Counted from the stretch's first letter, positions 1-8,909 are shown. The stretch is 51,605 nucleotides of DNA from Planctomycetota bacterium (GCA_021413735.1 JAIOPV010000161.1:1-51605), one strand, 5' to 3'. The notes: generated by a model from the letters alone, not told the origin. Numbers and translations are program-made.

Positions 1-29
1 CCTGATCCGCGGAAGGCTCACGGCACCGC

Positions 30-114
30 CGCGAACTTGTTCGACGATATCGTCACGGAACCACGATCCGCGAGGTTGTCCCAGACCGTGACGATATCGT
101 CGAACAAGTTCGCG
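30..114. repeat. Perfect 29-bp inverted repeat
   Basis: Arms at 30-58 and 86-114 are exact reverse complements, separated by a 27-nt loop. The core of each arm contains the palindrome GACGATATCGTC. Because the arms mirror each other, both strands give similar short open frames here (both contain the peptide SSNKF), so neither is trusted as a gene. It could be a transcription terminator or cruciform, or the end of an element lying left of the window. No T-run follows either arm. Confidence 0.85.
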
Positions 115-348
115 ATAGCGGTGCTGGAACAGCCTTCCCCGAGTTTTGCAGCTAAGCGTGCTCTCGGACGACGCAACATCATCCTGCTGGAAACCAGCGA
201 GCTGAACATTTCGCCCGTCGCCGTTACCGTTCGGTTGTACCGCAGCGGCGCACGCGGGGGAAGCACCGACCTTATCATTGTTACGTCCTCTCACTATTTT
301 CTCTGAATCGTGCCCCTTCCGCGTCCATCGTGCGGCGAGTCTTCTCCC
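115..348. other. Intergenic, no gene recognised
   Basis: This stretch precedes the alcohol dehydrogenase. Both strands stay open for about 86-89 codons, but the two frames overlap each other and the inverted repeat, and neither protein looks like a known family. Nothing else was seen. Confidence 0.5.
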
Positions 349-1374
349 ATGCAAGCAATCCAACTCGAAAAGCCTGAACACTTCAAAGTCATCGACGTGC
401 CAGAACCGCCGTCACCCGGCCCAGGCGATGCCATCGTGAAAGTGTTCCGTGTCGGCATCTGCGGCACCGACCTTTCCGGCTACCTCGGGAAGATGCCGTT
501 CTTCAGCTACCCCCGCATTCCCGGGCACGAACTCGGCGTTGAAGTGGTCGCCGTCGGGCCAGACGTGACGAACGTGAAGATCGGCGATCGCGCTGCCGTC
601 GAGCCGTACATCAACTGCCAGAAGTGCTATTCCTGCACTCGCGGGCATACCAACTGTTGCGAGAACCACCAGACGCTCGGCGTTCACGTCGATGGCGGCT
701 TGCGTCCGTTGTTCACGATTCCTGCTCGCAAGTTGCACGTCTCGAAGAAGCTCACGTTCGAGCAACTCGCGCTCGTGGAAACGCTTGGCATCGGGCTGCA
801 CGCGGTCAACCGTGCGAACCCGAAGGCCGACGAAACCGTGCTGGTGATTGGTGCGGGCCCCATCGGGTTGAGCGTCGTCGAGTTCGCGAAGCTCACGGGT
901 GCGCGAGTGGTCGTGATGGACATCAACGAGCAGCGGTTGCGATTCGCTCGCGAGAAGATGGACGTGACTGACACGATTCAGGCGCAGGGCTTCGACGCGG
1001 ACGTGAAGACCTTCACGGAACTGACCGGCGGAAAGCTCGGCAACGTGGTGATCGACGCGACGGGCAGCGCGAAGAGCATGTCAGCGGCTTACAACTATGT
1101 GGGCTTCGCGGGTCGGCTCGTGTGGGTGGGCATCACGCAAGACCCGATCACGGTGATGCAACCGCTAATGCACCGTCGCGAGATGACGTTCCTGGCGAGC
1201 CGTAATGCCTTGTCGCCGGAGTTCACGCGGATTGTGCGGTTGATCGAGGGCGGCATGATCGACACACGGCCCTGGATCACGCATTCGGTGCCGTTCGACG
1301 CGATGATCGGCGAGTTCCCGAAGTGGCTGAAGCCCGAAACCGGCGTCGTGAAGGCAATGGTGGAACTGAACTGA
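349..1374 (+). CDS. Zinc-dependent alcohol/sugar dehydrogenase (MDR family)
   Basis: A 341-residue medium-chain dehydrogenase that should oxidise an alcohol or sugar alcohol with NAD(P) in the cytoplasm. The N-terminal GroES-like domain has the catalytic zinc ligands C38 (ICGTD) and H60-E61 (PGHELG). A structural zinc lobe follows with C90, C93, C96 and C103/C104. The Rossmann domain carries VIGAGPIGL near residue 170. A GTG at 310 would add 13 residues that resemble no family N-terminus, so the ATG at 349 is preferred. It resembles sorbitol, threonine or galactitol dehydrogenases; the substrate cannot be read from sequence. Its stop lies 6 nt from the stop of the convergent next gene. Confidence 0.9.
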   Translation: MQAIQLEKPEHFKVIDVPEPPSPGPGDAIVKVFRVGICGTDLSGYLGKMPFFSYPRIPGHELGVEVVAVGPDVTNVKIGDRAAVEPYINCQKCYSCTRGHTNCCENHQTLGVHVDGGLRPLFTIPARKLHVSKKLTFEQLALVETLGIGLHAVNRANPKADETVLVIGAGPIGLSVVEFAKLTGARVVVMDINEQRLRFAREKMDVTDTIQAQGFDADVKTFTELTGGKLGNVVIDATGSAKSMSAAYNYVGFAGRLVWVGITQDPITVMQPLMHRREMTFLASRNALSPEFTRIVRLIEGGMIDTRPWITHSVPFDAMIGEFPKWLKPETGVVKAMVELN

Positions 1375-1380
1375 TTCGCG

Positions 1381-3117
1381 TCACGTTTGCCCGCTGGCTT
1401 CGTCCGCGGGCAACGTGTAGCGTGCCTCCACCGCAGCACGAACCGCCGCCTTGGAATCGTGCGGCTTCGCGGACTTGTTCGTCTCGATCTCGGTCAATTC
1501 GTCCGCCAACGCCTCATCCTTGATCTGAGACCGAATCCATTTCGAGTAGTCGCCCTGCTTGCGGTGAAACTCCCACGTCTCATCGTCCAGACCGTCGGCC
1601 AGTTGCAGGAAGACTTGCAGGTTCGGAGCCTTCAGATTCAGTTTCCCCTTCGGGCCACGGAAGTAGAAACTCCGCTCCGCCCCGAGGTTTCCCTCGGCGT
1701 ACTTCCGCGAATGCCGCTTCCGCTCGGTGCGAGGTTGCTTCGTGTGAACCACCACCGCCGTCGCTTCGCCACGATGCCAGACCATCGAATCGCCGGTCGG
1801 AAGTTTGTTCCCCTCCACAGCGGGACAGGTGGGTGCCTTCTCGCCCATCGTCTTGCAGAACTCAGCGACCGTGTCGGCGGGCTGCCCACCGATCACCAGG
1901 AGCGTGCCGACGTTCGCCATCACGGTTGGTTCGACGGTGCCCGCGTGAACGGTGATGAACAGGATGCCGCGATCGGGTAGCAGCGGGGCGATTGCCGCAG
2001 CCTCCGGACCGGTCGGCAACAGGTGGTGCGCCTCGTCGATGACCAGCCAGTGCGGGCGACCCGTGCGAGCCTTTTCTTCCAGGATGTGCGGCAGCAATTG
2101 CGCGAAGAACTTCGGCCGATCACCCAACGGCACCCCCAACAGGTTTACAACGATCGAACGCTTCGGCTCCTTTAGAGCGTCGGTCACGTCTTCGGCTCGC
2201 GGAGCCTGCGTTGGACTGCCGAGGTGCCGGGCGAAGTCAAGGTTCGTGTAGTCGCCCTCGGGGTCGATGACGAGCACCTGATAACCCGCGTCGGCGAGTC
2301 GTTCCATGATCGACGTCGTGAGCGTCGATTTGCCGCTGCCCGAAGTGCCTGACACTAACACCCCGGCACCAGCAGGATCGAGGCGCAGTTCCGTTTTGTC
2401 GTCGGTTTCGCCGATCGCAATGCGGTGCCTTGCAAGCGTCTTGAGGTCCGAGAGATCGTCGGCAATGAGCTTGTCGATAAGTTCCGTCACGCCCGCACCG
2501 CGTTTGCCATTCATGACGATATCGGCTGTCTCCTTGACGGCCGGCAACGCATTGGCCACGGCGGCCGAGCACTCGCAGATCCGCATGAAAGCGTGGTCGT
2601 TCTCGGCATCGCCGACGCCGACGGTGTTGTGTGGCGACATGCCGAATTCCTTCAGTGCCGCGGCGAGGCCGGTGGCCTTGTTCACCCCCGACGGCAGCAC
2701 CATCACCGCGCCTTTGTTGAAGATCAGTTGCAGTTCAAGACCTTGCTCGTGGATGACCTTCAGCACTTCGTGGTGGTGCGGTTCAAAGGTGGCGACAATG
2801 ACGTGCCCGACGGACAACGGTGACACCTTGCGTGCCTTCAACTCGGCAGCGAATTTCGGTGGCGGCGCATCGGCAAGGACGCGGATTTCCTTGGTTTGCG
2901 GGTTGAACAGAACCGCACCGTTCTCGACGACCGCGAGGTCGAAGAGATCGAGACGCGGGAACGTGGCTTGCAGATCGGGCAATTCGCGACCGGTAACGAG
3001 GAGCAGCTTGCGGCCTGATTTTTTGGCTCGTTCGAGAGCTGCGAGCGTGGGAGCATCGACACCGCCATCGTGAGCGATCGTGCCGTCGTAGTCGGTCGCA
3101 ATGGCGTGAAAACGCAT
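1381..3117 (-). CDS. HAD phosphatase fused to HerA/DUF87-like ATPase
   Basis: A 578-residue two-domain protein. Residues 1-220 form a Cof-type HAD hydrolase: D9-x-D11-GT (motif I), LLVTGR near 40 (motif II), K147 (motif III) and GVGDAEND at 167-174 (motif IV). Residues 230-510 are a P-loop ATPase with Walker A GTSGSGKS at 257-264, then IDPEGDY, and Walker B WLVIDEAHH at 357-365; the IDPEGDY and IDEAHH signatures resemble HerA/DUF87 ATPases. Residues after 470 are charged and less conserved. The ATG at 3117 begins directly with the HAD motif; the 23 codons upstream look non-coding. The role is unknown: no NurA-like nuclease gene is adjacent, so classical HerA end resection is not supported. 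Confidence 0.88.
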   Translation of the reverse strand: MRFHAIATDYDGTIAHDGGVDAPTLAALERAKKSGRKLLLVTGRELPDLQATFPRLDLFDLAVVENGAVLFNPQTKEIRVLADAPPPKFAAELKARKVSPLSVGHVIVATFEPHHHEVLKVIHEQGLELQLIFNKGAVMVLPSGVNKATGLAAALKEFGMSPHNTVGVGDAENDHAFMRICECSAAVANALPAVKETADIVMNGKRGAGVTELIDKLIADDLSDLKTLARHRIAIGETDDKTELRLDPAGAGVLVSGTSGSGKSTLTTSIMERLADAGYQVLVIDPEGDYTNLDFARHLGSPTQAPRAEDVTDALKEPKRSIVVNLLGVPLGDRPKFFAQLLPHILEEKARTGRPHWLVIDEAHHLLPTGPEAAAIAPLLPDRGILFITVHAGTVEPTVMANVGTLLVIGGQPADTVAEFCKTMGEKAPTCPAVEGNKLPTGDSMVWHRGEATAVVVHTKQPRTERKRHSRKYAEGNLGAERSFYFRGPKGKLNLKAPNLQVFLQLADGLDDETWEFHRKQGDYSKWIRSQIKDEALADELTEIETNKSAKPHDSKAAVRAAVEARYTLPADEASGQT

Positions 3118-3219
3118 GGCCTTACTCCGCGTGCAGATTCCAAGAGCGTGGCTGCAAGCCGCGTGCCGAATCGACAGAACCACCAACCGTGCGGGGCGGT
3201 GGATCAGGGTCGTAGCGTG

Positions 3220-4236
3220 CTATGAAAGCGTGCGGCCAAACGCGGGGGCCAACTCCTTCAGTCGGCCAAGCAACTTCTCCACCCCTGGGAAGTCGAGCGA
3301 CTGTGCCCCGTCCGACATTGCCTTGTCGGGGTCCGGGTGCGCTTCAATCAGAATGCCGTCGGCACCCGCGGCCAGCGACGCCAGCGACATCGCCGGCACA
3401 TACGATCGCTTCCCTGTTCCGTGGCTCGGATCCACGAAAATCGGCAGATGCGACAGCGACTTCGCCGGCGGAATCACCCCGAGGTCGAGCGTGTTACGGC
3501 TGTGATCCGAGAACGTTCGCACGCCGCGTTCGCACAGAATCACCTGATAGTTGCCACCGGCCATCACGTATTCCGCTGCCATCAACCAGTCTTCGAGCGT
3601 CGCGCTCATGCCTCGCTTGAGAAGCACGGGCTTGCGGCACTTCCCAACCCGCTTCAGCAGCGAGAAGTTCTGCATGTTTCGCGTGCCGATCTGGATAATG
3701 TCCGACGCCTCTTCCACCGCCGACGCATGTTCTGTGTCCATCAATTCCGTGACGATTGCGATGCCGGTGCGTTCACGGGCCTTCGCTAGAATCTTCAGCC
3801 CTTCGAGGCCCATTCCCTGGAACGCATACGGACTCGTTCGCGGTTTGAACGCACCCGCACGCAAGAACTTCACGCCCACGGAGACCAGGAACTCGGCCGT
3901 CTTCAGCACCATCGACTCGTTCTCGACCGAACACGGACCAGCGACAACCGTGAACGTCTTCGGTCCGATAGTCCCCTGCGTGAACGGAATGCTGGTGTCA
4001 TCGTGGTGCATCTCGCGGCTGGCGAGCTTATACGGCTTCGTGACGCGGATTGCTTCATCGACGCCCGGCAGCACCTCGAACAGCGACTTATCGACCGCAC
4101 CAGTGTTTCCGGTGATGCCGATGGCGGTGCGGGTGGCTCCGGGCATGACGTGCGGCGAAAGCCCTTGACCTTTGATGACTTCGACCACACGAGCGATCTC
4201 GGAATCGGCCGCGTGCGACTGCATAACGACGAGCAT
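3220..4236 (-). CDS. aroF: 3-deoxy-7-phosphoheptulonate synthase (DAHP synthase, type I beta)
   Basis: Catalyses the first shikimate-pathway step, condensing phosphoenolpyruvate with erythrose 4-phosphate. At 338 residues it has the length and layout of the Thermotoga-type enzyme: an N-terminal ferredoxin-like (ACT-like) regulatory domain of about 85 residues, then a TIM barrel. Visible motifs are AGPCSVE, KPRTSPY, IGTRNMQNF, LLKRG and DPSHGTG. The N-terminal domain is the part that binds feedback inhibitors in Thermotoga, so allosteric control is plausible. The ATG at 4236 has GAGG a few bases upstream; longer frames run into the palindrome at 4246-4334. aroA lies at 45058-46380 in the same window. 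Confidence 0.96.
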   Translation of the reverse strand: MLVVMQSHAADSEIARVVEVIKGQGLSPHVMPGATRTAIGITGNTGAVDKSLFEVLPGVDEAIRVTKPYKLASREMHHDDTSIPFTQGTIGPKTFTVVAGPCSVENESMVLKTAEFLVSVGVKFLRAGAFKPRTSPYAFQGMGLEGLKILAKARERTGIAIVTELMDTEHASAVEEASDIIQIGTRNMQNFSLLKRVGKCRKPVLLKRGMSATLEDWLMAAEYVMAGGNYQVILCERGVRTFSDHSRNTLDLGVIPPAKSLSHLPIFVDPSHGTGKRSYVPAMSLASLAAGADGILIEAHPDPDKAMSDGAQSLDFPGVEKLLGRLKELAPAFGRTLS

Positions 4237-4245
4237 GACAAACCT

Positions 4246-4334
4246 CGAAGGCGGAAGGCAGAAGGCGGAAGGCGGAAATGCCAGAAAGTGTTGGCTGGAT
4301 TTCTCAGCCTTCCGCCTTCTGCCTTCCGCCTTCG
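4246..4334. repeat. Family 1 palindrome in the aroF / membrane protein divergent spacer
   Basis: Two exact 28-bp arms (4246-4273 and 4307-4334) built from GGCGGAAGG and GGCAGAAGG units, with a 33-nt loop. One arm reaches the Shine-Dalgarno of aroF (GAGG, complementary to 4243-4246). A second copy of the family is at 8835-8909. Confidence 0.9.
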
Positions 4335-4344
4335 CTCCGTGAGC

Positions 4345-4353
4345 TGGTATTAT
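4345..4353 (+). promoter_or_regulatory. Candidate extended -10 promoter
   Basis: TGGTATTAT matches an extended -10 (TGnTATAAT), 34 nt upstream of the ATG at 4387 and 10 nt after the Family 1 palindrome. No clear -35. A similar TGGTAAAAT follows the other Family 1 copy. Confidence 0.4.
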
Positions 4354-4386
4354 ACGGCACACGCCCGTTCTCCGACCGAGGACCGG

Positions 4387-5253
4387 ATGGATAACTCGGA
4401 CGACGACCACCTGACCCGCTCGATGACCGAACTCGGCGACCCGGAAGCCCTGTTCCGGATCAGTCGCGGCCGGTTCATCGCGAAGCTCACGCTCGGTGTC
4501 TTGCTGCTCGTCTACGGCGTCATCGCGAACTACCTGTGGTGGGTCGAAGGCGTCGGCAACTTCGGCTTCGGGCACATCGAACTGCTGCTCTTGATTGTCC
4601 TCCCGTTGTCGGGCGGAACACTCCTCATTCACATGTACCGCGAACGCGGGCTCTATGTTCTGATCTACCCGACCGGCCTGCTCCGCTTACGCCGTGGCGA
4701 AGTCGATTCGTTCCCCTGGAAGGAAGTCGATCATGTCCAGATGAACGTTCAGCGGGCGGCCGAAGCCGAGATCGACCGTGGCATCGACGGAGAGATCACC
4801 GCGTGCTGGCTGCCCGCCGAGGTGCCGACCTTTCAGCTTTGGAAAGCCGGCCTCACAATCACTCGCGAAGACGGTGTTACCGTTCACTTCGGCCCAGCGC
4901 TGACCGATTACGATCTGCTCGCCGAAGAAGTGCAGAAGCGAACATTTCAGTCGATCTGGCCGCTGGTCTGGGCGGGTTTTCTCGACGGCAAAACGATTGC
5001 GTTCGGCGACATCGAAGCCACGCCTGGCGGACTCCGTTACTCTGGCAAATTCTTACCTTGGCGCGACCTGAAGGAAATAACCATCGCGCAGGGGAAACTG
5101 AGCATCAAACAGGGCGGGAAGTGGTTGCCGTGGGTGCTGTTGGATGTCAACGGCGTCCCGAACCCGCACATTCTGTTTGCGCTCGTCGAGGAAGCGCAAC
5201 GGATGCCGGTCTTGCCCCCACTGATGGAACCGAAACCACGCCCGCAGAAATAA
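4387..5253 (+). CDS. Membrane protein with two helices and PH-like cytoplasmic domain (DUF6585-like)
   Basis: A 288-residue protein not firmly recognised. Residues 38-60 and 66-86 form two hydrophobic helices (FIAKLTLGVLLLVYGVIANY and ELLLLIVLPLSGGTLLIHMY). The remainder is soluble, with two similar beta-rich segments (LLRLRRGEVDSFPWKEVDHV and LRYSGKFLPWRDLKEITIAQ) of the kind found in PH-like membrane proteins such as DUF6585; this assignment is tentative. The ATG at 4387 has GAGGA upstream; the frame is open further upstream but crosses the palindrome. It is divergent from aroF and 48 nt before the hydrolase at 5302. Confidence 0.8.
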   Translation: MDNSDDDHLTRSMTELGDPEALFRISRGRFIAKLTLGVLLLVYGVIANYLWWVEGVGNFGFGHIELLLLIVLPLSGGTLLIHMYRERGLYVLIYPTGLLRLRRGEVDSFPWKEVDHVQMNVQRAAEAEIDRGIDGEITACWLPAEVPTFQLWKAGLTITREDGVTVHFGPALTDYDLLAEEVQKRTFQSIWPLVWAGFLDGKTIAFGDIEATPGGLRYSGKFLPWRDLKEITIAQGKLSIKQGGKWLPWVLLDVNGVPNPHILFALVEEAQRMPVLPPLMEPKPRPQK

Positions 5254-5301
5254 CACGAGTTCACACGCTCTCTTTCGGTCGCGGCTAATCGAGGTCGATT
5301 C

Positions 5302-6291
5302 ATGTTCCGTTTCGCACTGTTACTTGCGGCCTGCATCCCGTCATTCGTTCACGCAGCGGATGAACCTGATCGTGCAGCGATCCGCAAGAAGATGGAAAAG
5401 GCGATGGGGCCATTGCCTGCGGCGGATCGCAAAGTGCCGCTCGACCCCAAGGTTGAATCGGAAGAGAAGCCCGAAGGCTACACGCGGAAGAAGGTGACGT
5501 TCGCCGTCGAGAAGGGCGACCGCGTTCCGGCGTGGCTGCTGATTCCCAACGGCATCACGGCCGACAAGAAGACACCCGCGATGCTGTGCCTGCACCAGAC
5601 CACAGGGATTGGCAAAGGGGAGCCTGCCGGACTGGGCGGCAAGGAAAGCCTGCACTACGCCTTGCATCTCGTCAAACGCGGCTACGTCTGTTTGGCTCCG
5701 GATTATCCGAGCTTCGGCGACTACAAGTACGACTTCCAGGCCGCGTTCAAGCGTGGCGATTATCAGTCCGGCAGCATGAAAGCGATCTGGAACAACATGC
5801 GGGCGGTCGATTACCTGCAATCGCTTCCCGAGGTGGATGGCGAACGCATCGGCGTGATTGGTCACTCGCTGGGCGGGCACAACGCGATGTTCACGGCAGC
5901 GTTCGACGAACGGCTCAAGGTGATCGTGTCGAGCTGCGGATTCTGTAGTTTCGCGAAGTATTACGGCGGCAAACTCGCTGGCTGGACGAGCGACCGCTAC
6001 ATGCCGCGGATCGCGTCGGAGTTTGCGAACGATGCGAAGAAGATGCCGTTCGAGTTCACGGATGTGGTCATCAGCTTCGCCCCGCGAGCGTTCCTGGCGG
6101 TATCGCCGTTGAAGGACGACAACTTCGACGTGACGGGCGTGAAGGATGTGATCGCAGTTGCGGAACCGGTATACAAGGCGCTCGGAAAGGCCGACAATTT
6201 GAAGGCGGTTTATCCGAATTCGGGCCATGATTTCCCGGAAGACGGCCGCAAAGTCGCTTACGAATTCATCGACAAACACCTGAAACCGTGA
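5302..6291 (+). CDS. Secreted alpha/beta hydrolase (dienelactone hydrolase-like)
   Basis: A 329-residue exported hydrolase. Residues 1-18 are a signal peptide ending AHA-like (FVHAADE). The catalytic domain has the alpha/beta fold: LCLHQTTGIG as oxyanion region, nucleophile elbow GHSLGGHN near residue 190, acid around LKDDNFD, and the catalytic histidine in NSGHDFPEDG near the C-terminus. This is the pattern of bacterial dienelactone hydrolase or acetyl-xylan-esterase-like proteins that planctomycetes carry in many copies. The substrate is not predictable. GAGG lies 11 nt upstream of the ATG. Likely periplasmic. Confidence 0.88.
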   Translation: MFRFALLLAACIPSFVHAADEPDRAAIRKKMEKAMGPLPAADRKVPLDPKVESEEKPEGYTRKKVTFAVEKGDRVPAWLLIPNGITADKKTPAMLCLHQTTGIGKGEPAGLGGKESLHYALHLVKRGYVCLAPDYPSFGDYKYDFQAAFKRGDYQSGSMKAIWNNMRAVDYLQSLPEVDGERIGVIGHSLGGHNAMFTAAFDERLKVIVSSCGFCSFAKYYGGKLAGWTSDRYMPRIASEFANDAKKMPFEFTDVVISFAPRAFLAVSPLKDDNFDVTGVKDVIAVAEPVYKALGKADNLKAVYPNSGHDFPEDGRKVAYEFIDKHLKP

Positions 6292-6356
6292 TGAAGTAGT
6301 GGAGTAGCGACCTCAAGGAGCGAGTTCGATTCGCGGCACATCAACAGGAGTCTCCC

Positions 6357-7274
6357 ATGTCCGACGAATTCGACAATCCGCACGGGGAGAGCCCGACCGA
6401 GATGTCGAGCGAGTTCCGAGCCACGGTCACGCACACCCTCATCGACCTCGGCTACACCGTCGCGACCTGGGAACCCGACGGCGTCAACGTTCGCGCTCCG
6501 AACAAAGACAAGGGCGGCGAGCAGTACATCGGCCTGTCGAACCTGTACCGTCGGGCGAAGGCTGCTGATAAGGCTGAGTGGCCGAAGATGATCCGCGAGT
6601 TCCTCGAACACCTTACCGACGTCCTCGCGGGGCCAAAGATTCCCGACGACCTGAACACCGTCGCCGACAAACTGCGACCGCGTCTGGGAAGGCCGTTCAC
6701 GCGACAGGGGAAGACCTATCCGTGGGGCATTCCCCTGCCTGGCACCGGTCTCGAAATCAACCTCGTCATCGACTACCCGAACACGATGGCCTACGTCACC
6801 GAAGGCATGTTGAAGAAAACCGGCGAGGCTGGCGAAGACCTCCTCGATCTCGCCCTCGCAAACCTCAAAGTCAACACGCCGCCCGACTTCTTCGACAAGG
6901 TTTCCGAGGAACTCGACATCTTCGTCGGGCACACCGGCGACGGCTACGACGCAGCTCGGGCACTGTTGGTGGAAGATTTGCTACCGGAGTCGCCGGCTGG
7001 GTTCTGGGTCGCGATCCCGAGCCGTGAGGAACTGGCTGTGTGGCCGGTATCGTTCGCAGCGCTGTCGAAGATTCACGTCATCAAGCTGTTCGCACAGGAT
7101 AACTTCCGCGACCACGCTTACCCCGTCACTGAGGATGTGTTCTGGGTCTGGAACGGAACCTGGTATCGCTTCGGCATCAAGGTTGACGACAAGAACCTGA
7201 CCGTTTCGCCGCCGGACGAGTTCATGGCGGCACTCAAGTTGCTCGAAGGCGACGAGAAAAGCGGTGAGGAGTAG
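6357..7274 (+). CDS. DUF1444-like cytoplasmic protein
   Basis: A 305-residue soluble protein without signal peptide or membrane helix. The middle, with DYPNTMAYVTE, LLDLALANL, GDGYDAARALLVEDLLP and VAIPSREEL, resembles the DUF1444 (YtpQ-type) family, whose role is unknown. The ATG has AGGAG 6 nt upstream. The last residues (GDEKSGEE) are acidic. It is followed by a Family 3 palindrome and a promoter for the next gene, so it probably ends a transcription unit. Confidence 0.78.
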   Translation: MSDEFDNPHGESPTEMSSEFRATVTHTLIDLGYTVATWEPDGVNVRAPNKDKGGEQYIGLSNLYRRAKAADKAEWPKMIREFLEHLTDVLAGPKIPDDLNTVADKLRPRLGRPFTRQGKTYPWGIPLPGTGLEINLVIDYPNTMAYVTEGMLKKTGEAGEDLLDLALANLKVNTPPDFFDKVSEELDIFVGHTGDGYDAARALLVEDLLPESPAGFWVAIPSREELAVWPVSFAALSKIHVIKLFAQDNFRDHAYPVTEDVFWVWNGTWYRFGIKVDDKNLTVSPPDEFMAALKLLEGDEKSGEE

Positions 7275-7309
7275 TCTCGAAATAGGGGTTGGATTGAGTC
7301 TGCCTGGTA

Positions 7310-7363
7310 TTCGCCGCTCGCGGCGTTGCAATTCCTTGTAAGTGCAACGCCGCAAGCGGCGAA
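7310..7363. repeat. Family 3 palindrome (GCCGCTTGCGGCGTTGCA type)
   Basis: 21-bp arms at 7310-7330 and 7343-7363 with one mismatch and a 12-nt loop. Related copies are at 12352-12402, 19003-19047 and 41244-41297. It follows the stop at 7274 by 35 nt and could end transcription, although no T-run follows. Confidence 0.85.
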
Positions 7364-7441
7364 CATCGGGGACCGTGCGGCGAATCCTGCCTATTTTTCA
7401 TCCGTGTTCGTCCGTGGCTCGTCTTCATTCCAGATAGATGA

Positions 7442-7470
7442 TCGACTCGCTTACGTTTCTCCGATATAAT
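7442..7470 (+). promoter_or_regulatory. Candidate sigma70-type promoter
   Basis: TCGACT, a 17-nt spacer and a perfect TATAAT, 73 nt upstream of the ATG at 7544. The -35 matches the consensus at 4 of 6 positions. No other good promoter is visible in this spacer. Confidence 0.5.
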
Positions 7471-7543
7471 TCCGAGTCTGCGGGACGCTTGATTCACCCA
7501 ACCCGCGTTCCAATCCCCGCCTCTCCACTACCAGGGGTTGCTC

Positions 7544-8827
7544 ATGCTGCGAAGCTACCTCCTTCTCGCCGCGTTGCTCGGATTCGCCAGTCCGACTCTG
7601 GCCGCTGCCCCGTCGGTTTCTCCAGACCCGAAGACGCTCATCGTGTCCGACGAGGAACTGTCGCGGGCGCGCGATCTCGTTCAAAAGCTCGGAAGCGAAG
7701 CCTACGCTGAACGCGAAGAAGCCGAACTCTCGCTCGCGAAGATGGGCCGACTGGCCCGCGTCGCGCTGTTCGACGGCCTCCACAACGACCCCAACGCCGA
7801 AGTGCGAACACGCTGTCAGGAACTGCTTCCCAAGGCGACGCACCTGGAAATGAAGGCTCGGCTCGCCGTGTTCCTCGCCGACACGGAAGGAAAGTTTGAA
7901 CACGATCTCGCGGGCTGGAATCAGTTCCGCTCCGTGGTTCGCAAGGATTGGATGCTCTTCGGCTATCTGATCTGGTCCGACCACTCGCTCGATGTTCCGG
8001 CTCGTGCCATGTTCGCGGAGTTGATTTCCACGCAGGCAAACCGGCACATCTTGCTGACAATCGGGGGGCCGCCCGCAGACCTCAGCGGTCTCGCTGCCAC
8101 CCGTCGGCAGGAACTGTATTCGCAGAAGTATCCGCGGGTGATGTTCGTCGGCGGTGCGATGAGTCGGCCCGAACAGCGAGAGCCGACGGTGGCCGACATC
8201 GCAACTCTACTTCTGCTCGAATCGCGGGCAGGTGTGAACTTCGTCCCGCCCCGGACGGCTCCGATCAGCACGCTGCTCAGTGCCTCCGCGTTCGCCCGCG
8301 CAGCGGTCGCCGGAGATGAGCGAGGCAAGGTGTGTCAGGCAATTGCGACCGCGTGGTTCGACTCACGCCACGATGCGTTGGATATGTACTACGCCATGAA
8401 CGTGGCCAACAATCTTGGTCTTCCCGAGCAAGGCATTCAACTGGCGATTCGTCTCCTTCAAAGCAAGGGGGCAATACCCGCCTACCGGGGGATGGCGGCC
8501 ACGGCATTGGTTCGCACCGGCAACAAGTCGCACATCCCGATGCTGGAAAAGTCGATGACCGACAACGCGGTGGTTTTCACGGCTCGCAAGGCGATTGCTG
8601 GGAAACCGGGAGAAGTCGAAACACACGACATCCAGCTCCGCGACATCTCGCTGATCGTGTCGTTGCTTCTCACTCAACAGAAGCCGGAAGACTACGGGTT
8701 CGTGGATCAGTACAAGGCGCAAGGGGTGCCAACGACGAACTACAATTACACCCGGTTTTACGTGCCTGAGAAAGAGCGAGACGCGGCGATGGCGAAGTGG
8801 AAAGAATGGCGGTCGAAGAATCCGTGA
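7544..8827 (+). CDS. Secreted HEAT-like protein, tandem paralogue A
   Basis: A 427-residue exported protein with a signal peptide (about residues 1-21). The mature N-terminus (residues 35-110) has the planctomycete HEAT-like pattern KLGSEAYAEREEAELSLAKM followed by helical repeats and EVRTRCQELLP. No catalytic motif is visible. The neighbour at 9005 is homologous over the whole length, including FLADxEGKFxHDL, and shares the DPKxLI start of the mature protein. The ATG at 7544 has AGGGG upstream; a TTG two codons earlier is less likely. Probably a periplasmic protein-interaction module. Confidence 0.85.
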   Translation: MLRSYLLLAALLGFASPTLAAAPSVSPDPKTLIVSDEELSRARDLVQKLGSEAYAEREEAELSLAKMGRLARVALFDGLHNDPNAEVRTRCQELLPKATHLEMKARLAVFLADTEGKFEHDLAGWNQFRSVVRKDWMLFGYLIWSDHSLDVPARAMFAELISTQANRHILLTIGGPPADLSGLAATRRQELYSQKYPRVMFVGGAMSRPEQREPTVADIATLLLLESRAGVNFVPPRTAPISTLLSASAFARAAVAGDERGKVCQAIATAWFDSRHDALDMYYAMNVANNLGLPEQGIQLAIRLLQSKGAIPAYRGMAATALVRTGNKSHIPMLEKSMTDNAVVFTARKAIAGKPGEVETHDIQLRDISLIVSLLLTQQKPEDYGFVDQYKAQGVPTTNYNYTRFYVPEKERDAAMAKWKEWRSKNP

Positions 8828-8834
8828 TCGTGAG

Positions 8835-8909
8835 GGCGGAAGGCGGAGGGCAGAGGGCGGGTTGAGAGACTGGTGTTTTCCTTCCGCCCTCTGCCCTCCG
8901 ACTTCCGCC
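8835..8909. repeat. Family 1 palindrome
   Basis: 26-bp arms at 8835-8860 and 8884-8909, one mismatch, built of GGCGGAAGG/GGCAGAGGG units as at 4246-4334. It starts 8 nt after the stop codon at 8827 and ends 21 nt before a candidate -10 at 8930-8935. Confidence 0.88.
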
